NCBI GenBank assembly: GCA_001247695.2
Contig: LGRX02034679.1
Location: 1 to 64,000, forward strand
DNA from: Cymbomonas tetramitiformis
Lineage: Eukaryota > Chlorophyta > Pyramimonadophyceae > Pyramimonadales > Pyramimonadaceae
Direction of reading: 5' to 3'
Length of the DNA: 64,000 nt
The translations under genes were made by a program, and so were the position numbers. Every line of letters starts with the position of its first letter. The stretch's first letter is position 1. A model generated the notes under the pieces. The model did not search any database, had not been told where the DNA came from, and saw nothing but the letters and a program-made list of their open reading frames with translations. Below are positions 1-10,405 of the stretch, piece after piece.

Positions 1-235
1 CCTCGTTGACCAGTACCGCTGTTTATACAGCGAACCTTTCCACCGAGCAGGGCCGGCGAGAACATCACTTAGTGTCCCGGCGCCATCAGCGGTCGCCACG
101 AAGGTCACCCACTTCGTCGCCTGAGCGCTCCAAGCCTCCCGTTATGTTCAGTGTAGCTCGCTCCCTTGGAACTGGTGATCGCCGTCGGGCTCCACAACGC
201 GAGCGTGGCGAAACGCCCCGCGTTGACCCCACAGA

Positions 236-263
236 CCCTAACCCTAACCCTAACCCTAACCCT
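236..263 (+). repeat. Telomere-like (CCCTAA)4 microsatellite inside the element A reading frame
   Basis: Four perfect CCCTAA units plus CCCT. This is the TTAGGG-type telomere repeat read on the C-rich strand. It is translated in the polyprotein frame as an Asn-Pro repeat. The unit is six bases, so gain or loss of units keeps the frame. Element B has no equivalent run. Confidence 0.9.
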
Positions 264-3200
264 GAGGCATCAGTACTGGCAGCACTGGATGAGGATGAGG
301 GTCAGGAAGAGGAGACCCAGTGGACCTTCAACCCACTCAACACCCCCTGGCGGAACACTCCTCGACCGCGGGTACCGAGAAAAGCTCCGGTGGAGCGTAT
401 GCGAGCCTTGAGGCAGCGGATTCAGGATGTAACGCTACCCGCGGTTTCACACCCTCTGGACGACAGTGGGGAGGAAGGGGGTGGAACTTCAAAAACTGGC
501 CCAGCTTCAGAACCCCCACCTTTTAAACTTCGACCTGAGGTGTTTCCTTCGACGTCTCGACCAGCAGCGTGTCCAGCCTTGGCAGAGAGGGCGTCCTTAA
601 GCGCAGAGAGCACTACGAGTGCAGCGCGCAAGCGCACTGGAAACCCTCGCAGCAGAACTCCGAAGACGGTACGAGACCGACTGCAGCATGAGGCAGAGGT
701 TACGAGGCTGGGAGATGAACCACCAGGACTTCGAGCAGAGTCACTGGCGGATCGCACGCGTGCTTGGAGAGAGATGACGCACCCGGAGCACATAGCCGCG
801 GCAGCGCTGGTAAAGGAGAATGAGAAATGGAGAAATGCATGGGTACCAGAAGGGTGGCGCAGATATCGCCGCCGCTGGTACAGATGGCATGGGAAGGTCA
901 CCCCTGACCTAACGATAACCGAAGGAGCAGTTCAGCTATCTCTGGAGACCGAGTGCGGTACTATCCCAGGTTCTGGTGGAGATGTAGGATTTCCAGACGC
1001 ATGGTGCAGTCTATACAGGGTGCACCAATGGAACCAGCGAGAAAGGGAAGCAGCGGAGGAGGCTGCTCACCTGGCTCTACCCTCAACAGCAAGTGGTGAT
1101 TCACTCTCCCTGGACTCAGCGGAACCATCAGATGCGAATCCCGCGACAACTCTGGAATTGACCTTATCTCCATCCAGTTCTCAGCCCGCAACTTCTGGGG
1201 ACATTTCTGACCTCGAGGACTCCCAGCGGTCGCTCAACTTCACGCAGCAGTTGATGGAGCGACAGCTGGCCGCCGCCAGATCGGAGAACAACCCAAGTGT
1301 GCTGACAACGGTGACAGAAGGAGTGGAGCCGACTCCCCTGAAAACCATCCAGGAGGAAACCCACCTGGAACTGCTACTGACCATTCAGAAACAGCCACGC
1401 CATCGTCTGCGGCCGATCCTGGAAGGTAATGAAGCAGTGGCAGCACCAGCGAACGTCACCAACGCCCAGGCGGCACCGCGGGAAGAAGAACCCCCCTCGT
1501 TCACTCAAAAGTCCGAACCAGAAGACAGCGCTGGGGAGGAAGAGGAGGAGAAGATGTCCATCCAACCTCTTCGCTCTTACCCTCTGGAAAGTCGCACGCA
1601 GAGCCGCGCCAGACGACGCGCTCAGGGACAAGAGCGACGCGCTAAGGAGCGGCAGCTACAAGCAGATCGCGACCTGGAAGGTGGATGGTACTTTGGTCCG
1701 GATCCTCGTTCGCAGCCTGCACCACCGCGCACAAGACCCATCCGGTCTAAGCAGCGCGTACCTTTGCATCACCCAGTGCGAGCAGCCATCTGTGCACATC
1801 TGCGACGCGATGGTCAAGTAATGTGGAACCAGGACAGTCAGCTGACTGCGATTCGGGACAAAGAGGGAACGCTGCTATTGGTGTTCTGGGCTTTGCTGAA
1901 GGGACAGCGAGTGCGCGTGCTGGTGGATTCGGGTGCCTCGGATGAATTCATCTCCAGTGAGTGCGTCAAGAGATTGAACCTCACAGTTCGCGCTAATGGG
2001 ATGCCGCTGAACGTTACCCTCGCGGATGGGTCAGTGCAGACCTCTGCGCAAGTCGCTTACGGCAAGCTGACCGCCGAGACTTCCGAGGGGACTTACTCCG
2101 AGGTCATCAAGATGCGAGTACTTCCTTTGGGCATCAAGGTGGACATTGTACTCGGAGGAAGGTGGTTGAGACACCTCTCGCCGGTCACGCTGGACTATGA
2201 TGGGTGGGGATCAGTCAAGTTTCGCCAGCATGGCAAATCCGTGCGGATACGGGGATGTTCGCCAGGGCGTAGCCCTACACGCAAAGGCGAGAGAACCGCG
2301 ATGGCTCTGGAACCGATGGTAATGTTATCAGCGGCTCAAGCGACCAAGGAGATCAAAGCCTATCGGCGCAGATATGCGGGAATGGACAGTGCCGCGACAC
2401 CCCACGACATCTTAGTGGCCTATGCGACACCTCTGGTAGGGACTTCGATGTTATCAGCGGTGGCCACCAGCGAGAATTTGGAGGACCCTTCAATCTCCCC
2501 CGAGTGGAGAAAGAAGTTTCAGGAGCTGATCGAGTCCTTTTCACCTCGAGTAATTCGCGAAGCGCTGCCCAACTTTGACGCCCTGCGAAAAGATGAAGTG
2601 GCCCACGAGAGACTGCAAGAGGGATGGAATGGCATCGCGCCCGCTAAGAGGCCCTACAAGATGTCCATGGTGGAGCTGACTCAATTGCGAGAACGCCTGG
2701 ATGAACTCCTGAGCAAGGGCTACATCAGACCTTCCTCAAGTCCGTTCGCTGCACCAGTGCTGATGGTTCCCAAGCCTGGGAAACCTGAAGTACTCAGAAT
2801 GGTCTGCGACTTCCGAGCCATCAACAGCTTGACTGTCAAGGACAAATATCCACTTCCCGACATTCAGCAGTTGTTCGACTCCATGCATGGGGCCAAGTAC
2901 TTCTCCTCCTTCGATGCGGTCGATGGATTCTGGCAGATGGCTATGGCGTCTGAGGATGTGGAAAAGACGGCGTTCACTTCTCCCTATGGCTCGTATGAGT
3001 GGTTGGTGATGCCCATGGGGTTGACCAACAGTCCTTCCTGCTATCAGAGACGCATGCAGCGCGCTCTGGGACATCTTCCTTTTGTAAGAATATTCCTGGA
3101 CGATTGTATCCTCTTCAGCAACACCTTTGAGGAGCATCTTTCACATCTCCAGCAATTTCTCGAAGTCTGTGAGAACCAGGGTATCTACCTCAAAGAGTCT

Positions 3201-4371
3201 AAGTGTCAACTATTGCAGACCCAGATACGCTTTCTGGGGCACGTGATCTCACGGGAAGGAAGTCAACCTCAACATGACAAGCTGGCCGCCATCAGGGACT
3301 GGCCCGCTCTGGAAAACGCCACGCATGTGCGCCAATTTTTGGGGTTGGCTGGGTACTACCGGCGGTACATGCTGGGCTTCTCTGAAGTAGCACAACCCTT
3401 GACTCAGCTCACCAAAGGGGATGTCGCTTGGCTATGGGGACCCATGCAGCGTTGGGCCTTCGAGGAGATTAAGAAGGCGCTATGTTCTTCACCCACTCTG
3501 GCGCTACCTGATATGAAAGCGGCGGCCGAAGGACGGCATCCTTTCGTGGTACAAACTGACGCCAGTGGAGTGGCACTAGGGTGAGTACTGATGCAAGACG
3601 TAGGAAATGGATTGCAACCTATCGCCTTTGAGAGCAGACAGTTTAATGGAGCCGAGCAGAACTACCATGCTGGCGAAAGAGAACTCTGCGCTCTCCATCA
3701 CTGCACTACGCAAACTTGGCGACACTACCTCATTTTGACTGAGTTCCAATTGCAGGGTGACCACAAGCCCCTAGTCTGGTTAATGGCACCCGGACAACCT
3801 CTCAGCCGACGCCAAGCCCGATGGTACATGGATCTAGTGGAGGTAGGGGTACCCGAGATGGAATACATCCCTGGGGCGCTACTCTGGGTTCCAGACGCTC
3901 TGTCCAGGCGACCCGACTACAAGGAAATTTCCGCGAGAGAAGGACTGGTAGAAGCTGGCTTTGTGCATCCGGTTACTGGAAAACCGCAGCGACCTCCCTC
4001 GGCCGCAGACACTGCCAGCAAGTTTCGACCTGCAGCTGGTAAAGAGTCCCGCCAAGGACGCGCGCCCCTGGGAGTGGTAGATCCCAACAAGTTGAAGGAG
4101 CGCAAGTCCAACAGCGCCAAGACCAAAGAGCCTGAACCAGTCCTCGCGTACAGTGGGACTCTCACCTGGATGGACTCCCCTCAACTCTGGATGGACGCCT
4201 TACATACCCTGCAGCTGGCCGAAACTGGGTACGAGAAAGCCACCCTGGCAGTTCAGACGCGCTCTGGCAAACCGACAGCATCCTCACCCCCTTCTCCCAG
4301 GAAGACCCCTGTTGATTTCTCAGCAACGCCGAAGTGCAGCGAGGCTTCAACCAGACTCCTGGAGCCCAGCG

Positions 4372-4810
4372 ATCGACAGGACTGGAAGTTCCGGGCGGAC
4401 ATGTTCGACTTCTTGAGTCAAGAATATGGACCCTTCGAGGTGGACGCCTGTTGCGACTTGGGAGGAAAGAATCGTCAGGTCAACCGCTACTGGACGGACT
4501 GCTTGAAGGAAAACTGGCGAGGGTTGAACGTCTGGTGTAATCCTCCCTTCTCCTCCAACCATTTGACCATCGAGGCCGTACTGAGGAAATATGTGGAAGA
4601 ATGGCGTCTGGACCCTGAGAATACTTCAGCTCTCTTCGTCCTTCCTGACTTTCAATCTCGCATGCCACAGTGGCGGCAGTTGTTCAGATCTGCGGGAATG
4701 AGAGTGGAGTACATTATTCCTACCCATGACGCTCAAGGAGAACCTGTGCAGATGTTCGCCGCCCCGGATGGAGCCCTTCTGGATCTTCCTTGGCCCCTGC
4801 TAGTGGTGTA
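4372..4810 (+). other. Phage-type DNA N6-adenine methyltransferase-like domain in pol A
   Basis: The domain sits between RNase H and the integrase zinc finger. It shows a 'VDACCD' acidic motif, an N-rich segment and a 'WCNPPF' motif. NPPF/NPPY is the catalytic motif IV of amino-methyltransferases, and this arrangement is typical of the phage Dam-like family (small enzymes found in phages and prophages). The same domain is in element B at the same place. Activity is inferred, not shown. An AdoMet-binding motif I is less clear, as is usual for this compact family. Confidence 0.7.
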
Positions 4811-6705
4811 CGCCCCGCCAGCTCGACAGCGTGTCAAGCGGGAAAGGAAAACGAGTTCCCCCCCTCCTATCGTGCGTACTCGAGAAGCGGCCAGCGTTCG
4901 AGACCTGCATCAGCAGATATCAGGAGGCCAGTTCCTCAAAGCGCTGCAAGCGGAATATGGGCGACCTGGTCCCCTCCAGACTTTAAGGAAGGAAATCCAA
5001 GAAGCTCCGCATCAACGCACTCGTGACTTCTGCGTAGTGGGAGATGTGTTGTGGAGGGTGAGCGCTGGGCGCTATCAGTTGGTACTGGGAGAAGATTCAC
5101 CCCTCCGTGAGGTAGTACTGCAAGAGGCGCATGCATCTGTTTCAGCTGGACACGCGGGCAGGGACAAAACTCTGGAACGAGTACTGCGACGCTTCTGGTG
5201 GAAAGGGGCAGCAGAAGATGTGGGACGCTGGGTTTCATCTTGCACTATCTGTCAAGCGGTGCGACCGAGAAATTCCTACCCGGATGGATTGCTGAACCCA
5301 CACACTATTCCTACGCGACTATGGCAAGTGGTCAGTGTGGACTTTGTTACTGGACTGCCAGTCACGGCGCGGAATCACGATGCCTTTGCTACTTTCACAT
5401 GTAAGCTCAGCAAAATGGTTCACATCATCCCGTTGAACTTCCAGGACAGCTCCTCTGAGGTTATCGCTCGAATCTACTTCGACCACATCTGGAAACTACA
5501 TGGCACCCCTATGAAGATTGTCTCTGACCGCGACCCTCGTTTTCAGGATGCTATGTGGAAGGAATTGATGAGACTTATGGGAACTAAAGTGGCCTCCACC
5601 ACGCCTTACAACCCTCGTTCGGACGGACAAGCTGAACATACCAACCGCGTGGTAGAAGACATGCTAAGGTCCTTCGTAGGCAGCAATCCAGAGGACTGGG
5701 ATTTGTGGTGTGCCAACGTAGAGTTCGCCATAAACGATACGCGGAGCGATGTAACCGGCTTTACCCCGTTTGAGTTGGTCTTGGGGCACTCGCCTATGTC
5801 GCAACTGGACTTGTTCCTGCAAGCGGCTGCTGGACAACACTCCAAGCGTAAGGGTGGAGAAGGTACGGCACACGAGATGGCTAGTAAATTCGCGGCTCAA
5901 CTAGAGGACGCCCGCACTAAGCTAGAACTGGCACAGCAACGCCAGCGACATCAGTTTGACCAGCGTCACACCGCCAAATCCTTTCAGTTGGGAGACTTGG
6001 TCTGGGTAGATGCCAAGCATCTCACGGAAAATATCATGAACCGCGAATCCTTCAGGAAGCTGGGACCTCGCTGGCACGGGCCCTTACCCATCACCGAGAG
6101 GTTCTTCAGCGACCAGCAGCGAGAGCTACCCGAAATTGACAGAGGTGCTCCGGTGGCTTACCGGCTCAAGTTACCCCCTAAATGGCGTATCCACGATGTT
6201 TTTGCGCAGCATCGCCTCAAGGAATACCGCACCGCGGATGAAGCCTTTGCGCTGCGTCGACAAATACCTACTCCTGCCAAGGTTCTCGTGGATGGACAAT
6301 CCCAGACCCATGTGTCTAAGATTCTGGCTCGAAGAGTGAAACCTATGAAAGGAGGCAAGGAAGTAGAAGAATTTCTGGTTCGCTGGACTGGGTACTCTAA
6401 CGCTCATGACTCCTGGAAGACCCGTGAGTCGTTGAACTACGGGGGTGAACTCGAACAGCTCACGGAGTTCGAACACCTGAGACTATCACGAGAAGGACAA
6501 GCCCGGGAAAAAGCCTTACAGGAGGTCAGAATGCAGCGGAAGCAAAGGCGGGAACGCGTCGGAGCTTTAACTTTCCTGGACACCTCTGATGAAGTAAAAC
6601 TCACTTCTCTGGACAACTGCCTACCTTGGGAACAATACTGTCGCTCCGCTGACGCCTTTGTGACGCATCTAGCTCTTCTGGGCTCTGGGGTCTCGACACG
6701 CGAGT

Positions 6706-7350
6706 TGCGACTACTAGTCCTTTTCAGTGGTACAGGAAGTGTGGAGAGAAGTTTCATGTCATGTTATCCGAAGAGCACTGTGGTCACCGTCGATCATGAT
6801 CCTCGCTGGCAACCTACCTACGCTGAGAAGGTTCAGGACTGGGACTTCAAGCGTTATGCACCTGGTTACTTTGACGTCATCTGGGCTAGTCCACCGTGCA
6901 CCGAATACAGTCAGGCTAAGACCACTGGGGTGCGACAACTGCGACAGGCTGATGCTTGTGTACGCCGAACGCTCCAAATTTTTGACTTTCTCAAACCCCA
7001 GCATTGGTTTATGGAAAATCCGATGGGCAGGTTTCCTTTTGCGCTGCGATTTCGACCCGTAGTTCGCCGGTTACCTACCCCGTTGTATTGCTCTTACTGT
7101 ATGTATGGTACTGGCTATCGCAAGCCTACTTGCATCTGGACGCAGTCGCCTCCTCCAGTGGATCTACGGTACTGCACGATGGATACTCCTTGTCTTCACC
7201 AACAGACTCTGGGATCACATCCGGAAACTGCTCAACTGGGACCTCATCCAGGGCAACAAGGAGCGGGAGTTTCCACTGCTGTATACCCTCTGCCCGCTGG
7301 ATTGCTTCGTCAACTCTTCGAGCACCTGTTCGATCAGAAAAGCATATCAC
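6706..7350 (+). other. C5-cytosine methyltransferase-like C-terminal domain in pol A
   Basis: Motif I (VLFSGTGSVER, AdoMet binding), motif IV (ASPPCTEYS, with the nucleophilic Cys of the Pro-Cys pair) and a motif VI variant ENP in place of the usual ENV are seen in the right order. The ENP variant and the following segment with KPT and W resemble phage-encoded cytosine methyltransferases more than host DNMT1/3. In this copy the last 60 residues differ from element B and lack its closing segment, so the extreme C-terminus may be altered. Confidence 0.72.
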
Positions 7351-7436
7351 GCATCCATAAGCATGGCTGATCTGTGTCTGGATCTTAGCTGCTGTACAAA
7401 TGACTCTGAGTTATCATCTCTTTGTACTAACAAGCT

Positions 7437-7456
7437 AAGAGGGGAGGAGTTGTGCC
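7437..7456 (+). promoter_or_regulatory. Polypurine tract and predicted start of the 3' LTR of element A
   Basis: Thirteen purines (7437-7449) are followed by TTGTGCCAGG. Element B has the same arrangement at 19051-19072 (purine run, then TTGTGCTAGG). In Ty3/gypsy elements the plus-strand primer is a polypurine tract directly before the 3' LTR, and LTRs begin with TG, so the LTR of A is taken to start at 7451. Confidence 0.6.
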
Positions 7457-7502
7457 AGGGAACAATAGCCCGGCCAAGCCATTCGATTGGCATATTGTAT
7501 TT

Positions 7503-8501
7503 ATGCATACTGGGGCAGTGAGATGGCAATGGGCTCGGAAGGGGACTCCCGAGCCATTGACTTCGTACTATGGGGAGCGAAAGCCTGGACTTGATTATAG
7601 CTGGCAGCATATTATCGTACACCCTTCTGGTGCGCTACGCCGCTGGGAGCGTAATAGGGGCGGCGGCTGGTTTCTAGAAGACGCCACTCAGTTGAAGGCG
7701 CCGGTAGCGCCATTCTCATTACCGATTAGCCGCGTTGGGATCGCGTACTGGAATCCGACGATTGTGATTGACGATGACGAATATCATGGAATTCCCTACC
7801 AGGGGCGTAAGCCTACACACTCAGCGTCTACGAACAGTGAAGATTCGGGTACAGGCGCTGTGTCCTGGAGTAAGGAGAAGTTACCAGATTCTGATGACAA
7901 TGATGACGCAGGTGTCACTAACAGTAAGGAGAAGCTACCAGATTCGGATGACAAAGATGACGCGGGTGTCATACATGACATGGACACTGCCAGTCCGAAA
8001 TGGGAGCCAACTTCGCCTGAATATGATGACACCGAGGATGACGTCAGCGAGTTCGATGACTTGGTAGCTGACGATGCTGAAGAACAAGCTGAAGCTCGAA
8101 GGTTGAAGAGACTGGGACTGCAATTGATCATGGATGAGAAGGGTGAACTTCACTGGGTACCAAAGGGCACCTCCCCGACCTCACCTGTTCAGCCCGATGA
8201 TCAGCCTATTACCGAGCAGAAGTCTGAGGCCATATCTGAGGATGCCCCAGCCTCTGTGGTGGAGACTGTTCATGCACCACCGAAGAAACCTTATGGGTCA
8301 GATACTGGATTGACTTCAATGGGTGAGAATAAGGCTGGGGTGTCTGAAGAGACGAAGAGGCAACCTAGGAAATATCCGAGATGTTGGACACATGAGTATA
8401 TAACTCAATTGAAGTATTCCATAAGAAGTGACAGTGATGAAGAAGAAGGGCTTGACGTGGCTCCTCGTAGGAAGAAAGCAAAGATCAGCAAGGGACAATG
8501 A
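7503..8501 (+). CDS. Hypothetical acidic protein encoded just 3' of element A's polypurine tract
   Basis: About 332 codons from the first ATG in frame; the frame is open from 7431, so a non-ATG start is possible. The N-terminal third is rich in Trp, Arg and Gly (WQW, GGGW) and looks folded. The middle has two near-identical copies of a 21-residue block around SKEKLPDSDD, each with Asp-Asp runs. The C-terminal part is acidic then basic, ending in a nuclear-localisation-like RRKKAK cluster. I do not recognise a family. The ORF lies after the polypurine tract, so it is either inside a long 3' LTR of A or an accessory ORF that mimics that position. Confidence 0.5.
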   Translation: MHTGAVRWQWARKGTPEPLTSYYGERKPGLDYSWQHIIVHPSGALRRWERNRGGGWFLEDATQLKAPVAPFSLPISRVGIAYWNPTIVIDDDEYHGIPYQGRKPTHSASTNSEDSGTGAVSWSKEKLPDSDDNDDAGVTNSKEKLPDSDDKDDAGVIHDMDTASPKWEPTSPEYDDTEDDVSEFDDLVADDAEEQAEARRLKRLGLQLIMDEKGELHWVPKGTSPTSPVQPDDQPITEQKSEAISEDAPASVVETVHAPPKKPYGSDTGLTSMGENKAGVSEETKRQPRKYPRCWTHEYITQLKYSIRSDSDEEEGLDVAPRRKKAKISKGQ

Positions 8502-8758
8502 AATCAACTGTCTTGATTAGGATTGTCCAAATGCAGATTCTCTGATTAGGATTTGTATAGGTGGCAGATGATGATATGCCAGCCGACATGGGACAGATCG
8601 ATTAGAGAATATGAACTGCGCGCCTTGAAAGTATAAGACTTGAATATTGCCCATTTGGAGGCTGTTCTAACTTGAAGTAACTATTTGGAGGAGCTGTTGC
8701 TCAACCTGTTAATTTACTGGTCAATCTTTCCTGCCATAAAGATATTGCAATTGCTTGA
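8502..8758. other. Junction between element A 3' region and element B gag
   Basis: AT-richer non-coding sequence with stops in all frames. It would be expected to hold the 5' LTR and primer binding site of element B, but nothing here resembles B's 3' LTR (19064 onward). Either B is truncated at its 5' end or the segment is the tail of A's LTR abutting B. Confidence 0.4.
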
Positions 8759-10405
8759 ATTGTAGCCTTGTTCACCCTTGGTCAGGTCGCCGGGTGCTTA
8801 CACCCTTCCAACCAGATCAGGCAGTGCCTGAAGGCAAAGTTCTCGGACGAGGACAGGGTCCTCGGGGCCCAGGTGATTCACAGTCTCACGACGGCCTTGG
8901 CGTCCGTCGCAGAGAGCTGCGCTCGCTGTGGGTGCGGGCACGAGGAGAGCCCGGTGCGTATGTGGGCGTGTCAGGCGAGCGCTAAGAGAAGTGTGGTGGC
9001 GTTCATGAAAAAGGTGTACCTGCCGGTGTGTGGGTTTTGCGCCGCGGACGTGTGGCCCGGTGCTTTCGACCACTTTCCGGCTGTGATGCCACCTCCGATT
9101 CCTAAGGCGGCAGACACACCGGGAGACGGGGGGGGGATGGTCCCTCAACTGGAGCACTCGGAGCCAAACGAGCTTTCGGAGATGCCCGGTGCCGGCAGTC
9201 ATGGTGGTCCTGGTGGCTCGGGGGGCGGTGACCCTGGAGGGCCGGGAGGCCCGGGGAGTCCGGACGAGGACCCTGGCGGCGATGGCGAAGACGGGGATGG
9301 CGACAGCCAGTTCACCTTCTCGTCTTCCTCTCGTTACAGGGAGCCCCGGAGCCATTACAGTCGTAAGGACGAGCAGCACGCTCTCAAGGAGGCCACCAGA
9401 GCCATGGAGAAGGCAGTGGACAAATACCACACAGAGGTGGAGGGGTCGTCCCACGTCTTTGGTCGGCTCCTCCGATTTGTTCGGCAGGTCAGGGAGGTTC
9501 GGGAACTGGAGCCGGTGCGCTACGCCATGGAGATGGCGCGTCTGGGACCACTAGAGAGCGGGGGTGAGGAGAAGGTGTTGTCGGACCACTCCCTGCTGTC
9601 AGAAGTGGCCAGACACTGCTTCGGCAAACTCAGCTCCGAGTACCGCGAGCTTTCTTCGGTGTTGACGGAGGCTCGGGAAGGTAAGAACCTCACCTTGGAC
9701 GTCATAGTGGTTCCCTTGGCGCAGCTGGTGATGCCCGACAAGGGGGAAATGGCGTCGATCGGTCCGTTCCTGCGTCGCGTGCGTCAAAGTCAGGACAGAC
9801 AGACTCGCACGGTCCGCGAGTTCTGGGACGGGGTGCACCTTGCTCACGACATCGTGAGCATGCTGGCTGCCCACGAGCTCACCTCTCCGGTGCCGGAAGA
9901 GGAGCTGCTGGAGATATTCCTTACGGGATTGATACCGGAGATAAGGAGGAAGGTCTTCCTTATAGCCGAGAGGAAAGGCGCTTCGGTTCTGACTCTGAGC
10001 CGGACGGCCAGTAAAGGCCGCCACGAACTCCTGACTTGGGCCATAGAGGCTGAGCGGGAGTTGCGGCAGAGCCAGGATAAGACGAGCCGCTCGGTCCAGC
10101 TGCTGGCCCACGTAGATGTCACGGAGGAGCTGCTAGCCATGGCGACATCCGCTGGCGCTCCGACACCCACAGGGCAACGACTCGGCTCCCCAGAGTACGA
10201 GGGCTGCCGTCTGTGCAAGAGCATGGACCATTATGCCCGCGACTGTCCGCAGGCGAGCCAGCGCCCGAAGGAGTGGGCCAAGTGCCTCCTGGAGGACACC
10301 CTGGCGTTAATAGGGGACGAGTCGGTGGAGGAAGCTTTGGCTGCCATCGGTTTGGATTTTGTCCAGGAGGACGCTCCCCAGCCCGGGGCGTCCTCCCCGC
10401 AGTAA
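8759..10405 (+). CDS. gag: Gag polyprotein of element B, 5' end probably lost
   Basis: The frame opens after a TGA at 8756 and runs about 548 codons to a TAA, with no ATG in the first 65 codons. In order: a Cys-rich N-terminal segment (CARCGCG ... CGFC) that could bind zinc; a Gly/Pro/Asp-rich linker (about 9190-9300); a helical capsid-like region (about 9370-10080) of the retrotransposon gag type; and a CCHC zinc knuckle C-X2-C-X4-H-X4-C (CRLCKSMDHYARDC) near 10207-10248. The knuckle binds RNA and is diagnostic of gag. The 3' end overlaps pol by 193 nt in the -1 frame. Confidence 0.8.
   Translation: MVALFTLGQVAGCLHPSNQIRQCLKAKFSDEDRVLGAQVIHSLTTALASVAESCARCGCGHEESPVRMWACQASAKRSVVAFMKKVYLPVCGFCAADVWPGAFDHFPAVMPPPIPKAADTPGDGGGMVPQLEHSEPNELSEMPGAGSHGGPGGSGGGDPGGPGGPGSPDEDPGGDGEDGDGDSQFTFSSSSRYREPRSHYSRKDEQHALKEATRAMEKAVDKYHTEVEGSSHVFGRLLRFVRQVREVRELEPVRYAMEMARLGPLESGGEEKVLSDHSLLSEVARHCFGKLSSEYRELSSVLTEAREGKNLTLDVIVVPLAQLVMPDKGEMASIGPFLRRVRQSQDRQTRTVREFWDGVHLAHDIVSMLAAHELTSPVPEEELLEIFLTGLIPEIRRKVFLIAERKGASVLTLSRTASKGRHELLTWAIEAERELRQSQDKTSRSVQLLAHVDVTEELLAMATSAGAPTPTGQRLGSPEYEGCRLCKSMDHYARDCPQASQRPKEWAKCLLEDTLALIGDESVEEALAAIGLDFVQEDAPQPGASSPQ

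Larger units (their letters stand above)
3..7370 (+). pseudogene. pol: Gag-pol polyprotein of element A, interrupted by one in-frame TGA at 3582-3584
   Basis: One reading frame is open from the window edge to 7370 except for a single TGA at 3582. Left of it: a poorly conserved, charged 600-codon region; aspartic protease (DSGAS near 1926, then the LADGS and VLGG region); RT (LDELLSKGYIRPSSSPF near 2690; catalytic FLDD near 3094); and the start of RNase H (TDASG near 3558). Right of it: the rest of RNase H; an adenine methyltransferase-like domain (4372-4810, VWCNPPF near 4535); an HHCC zinc finger and DDE integrase (5120-5800; D of SVDF, D of SDRD, E of GQAEHTN); a chromodomain (6308-6470); and a C5 methyltransferase-like domain (6706-7350; FSGTGS, SPPC, ENP). 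Element B has GGT at the stop position, so the TGA is most simply a recent nonsense change (probably GGA to TGA). The lack of other lesions suggests the copy is young. No ATG is visible at the left; the start is outside the window. Confidence 0.85.
1..7450 (+). mobile_element. Ty3/gypsy-type retrotransposon A, internal region, 5' end outside window
   Basis: Coding order is protease, RT, RNase H, adenine methyltransferase-like domain, integrase, chromodomain, C5 methyltransferase-like domain. Integrase after RNase H is the Ty3/gypsy order, and a chromodomain is typical of chromoviruses. The window opens inside the gag-pol polyprotein: no CCHC zinc knuckle is seen before the protease, whereas sister element B carries one in a separate gag, so A's gag knuckle probably lies to the left. 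The right limit of the internal region is set by a polypurine tract at 7437-7449 followed by TGTGC, matching element B. The 5' LTR is not in the window. Confidence 0.85.

Noticed and set aside
3582..3584. Selenocysteine or programmed readthrough at the TGA of element A
   Set aside because: The position is inside RNase H, the sister element has Gly, and no recoding signal is seen; a nonsense mutation is simpler.
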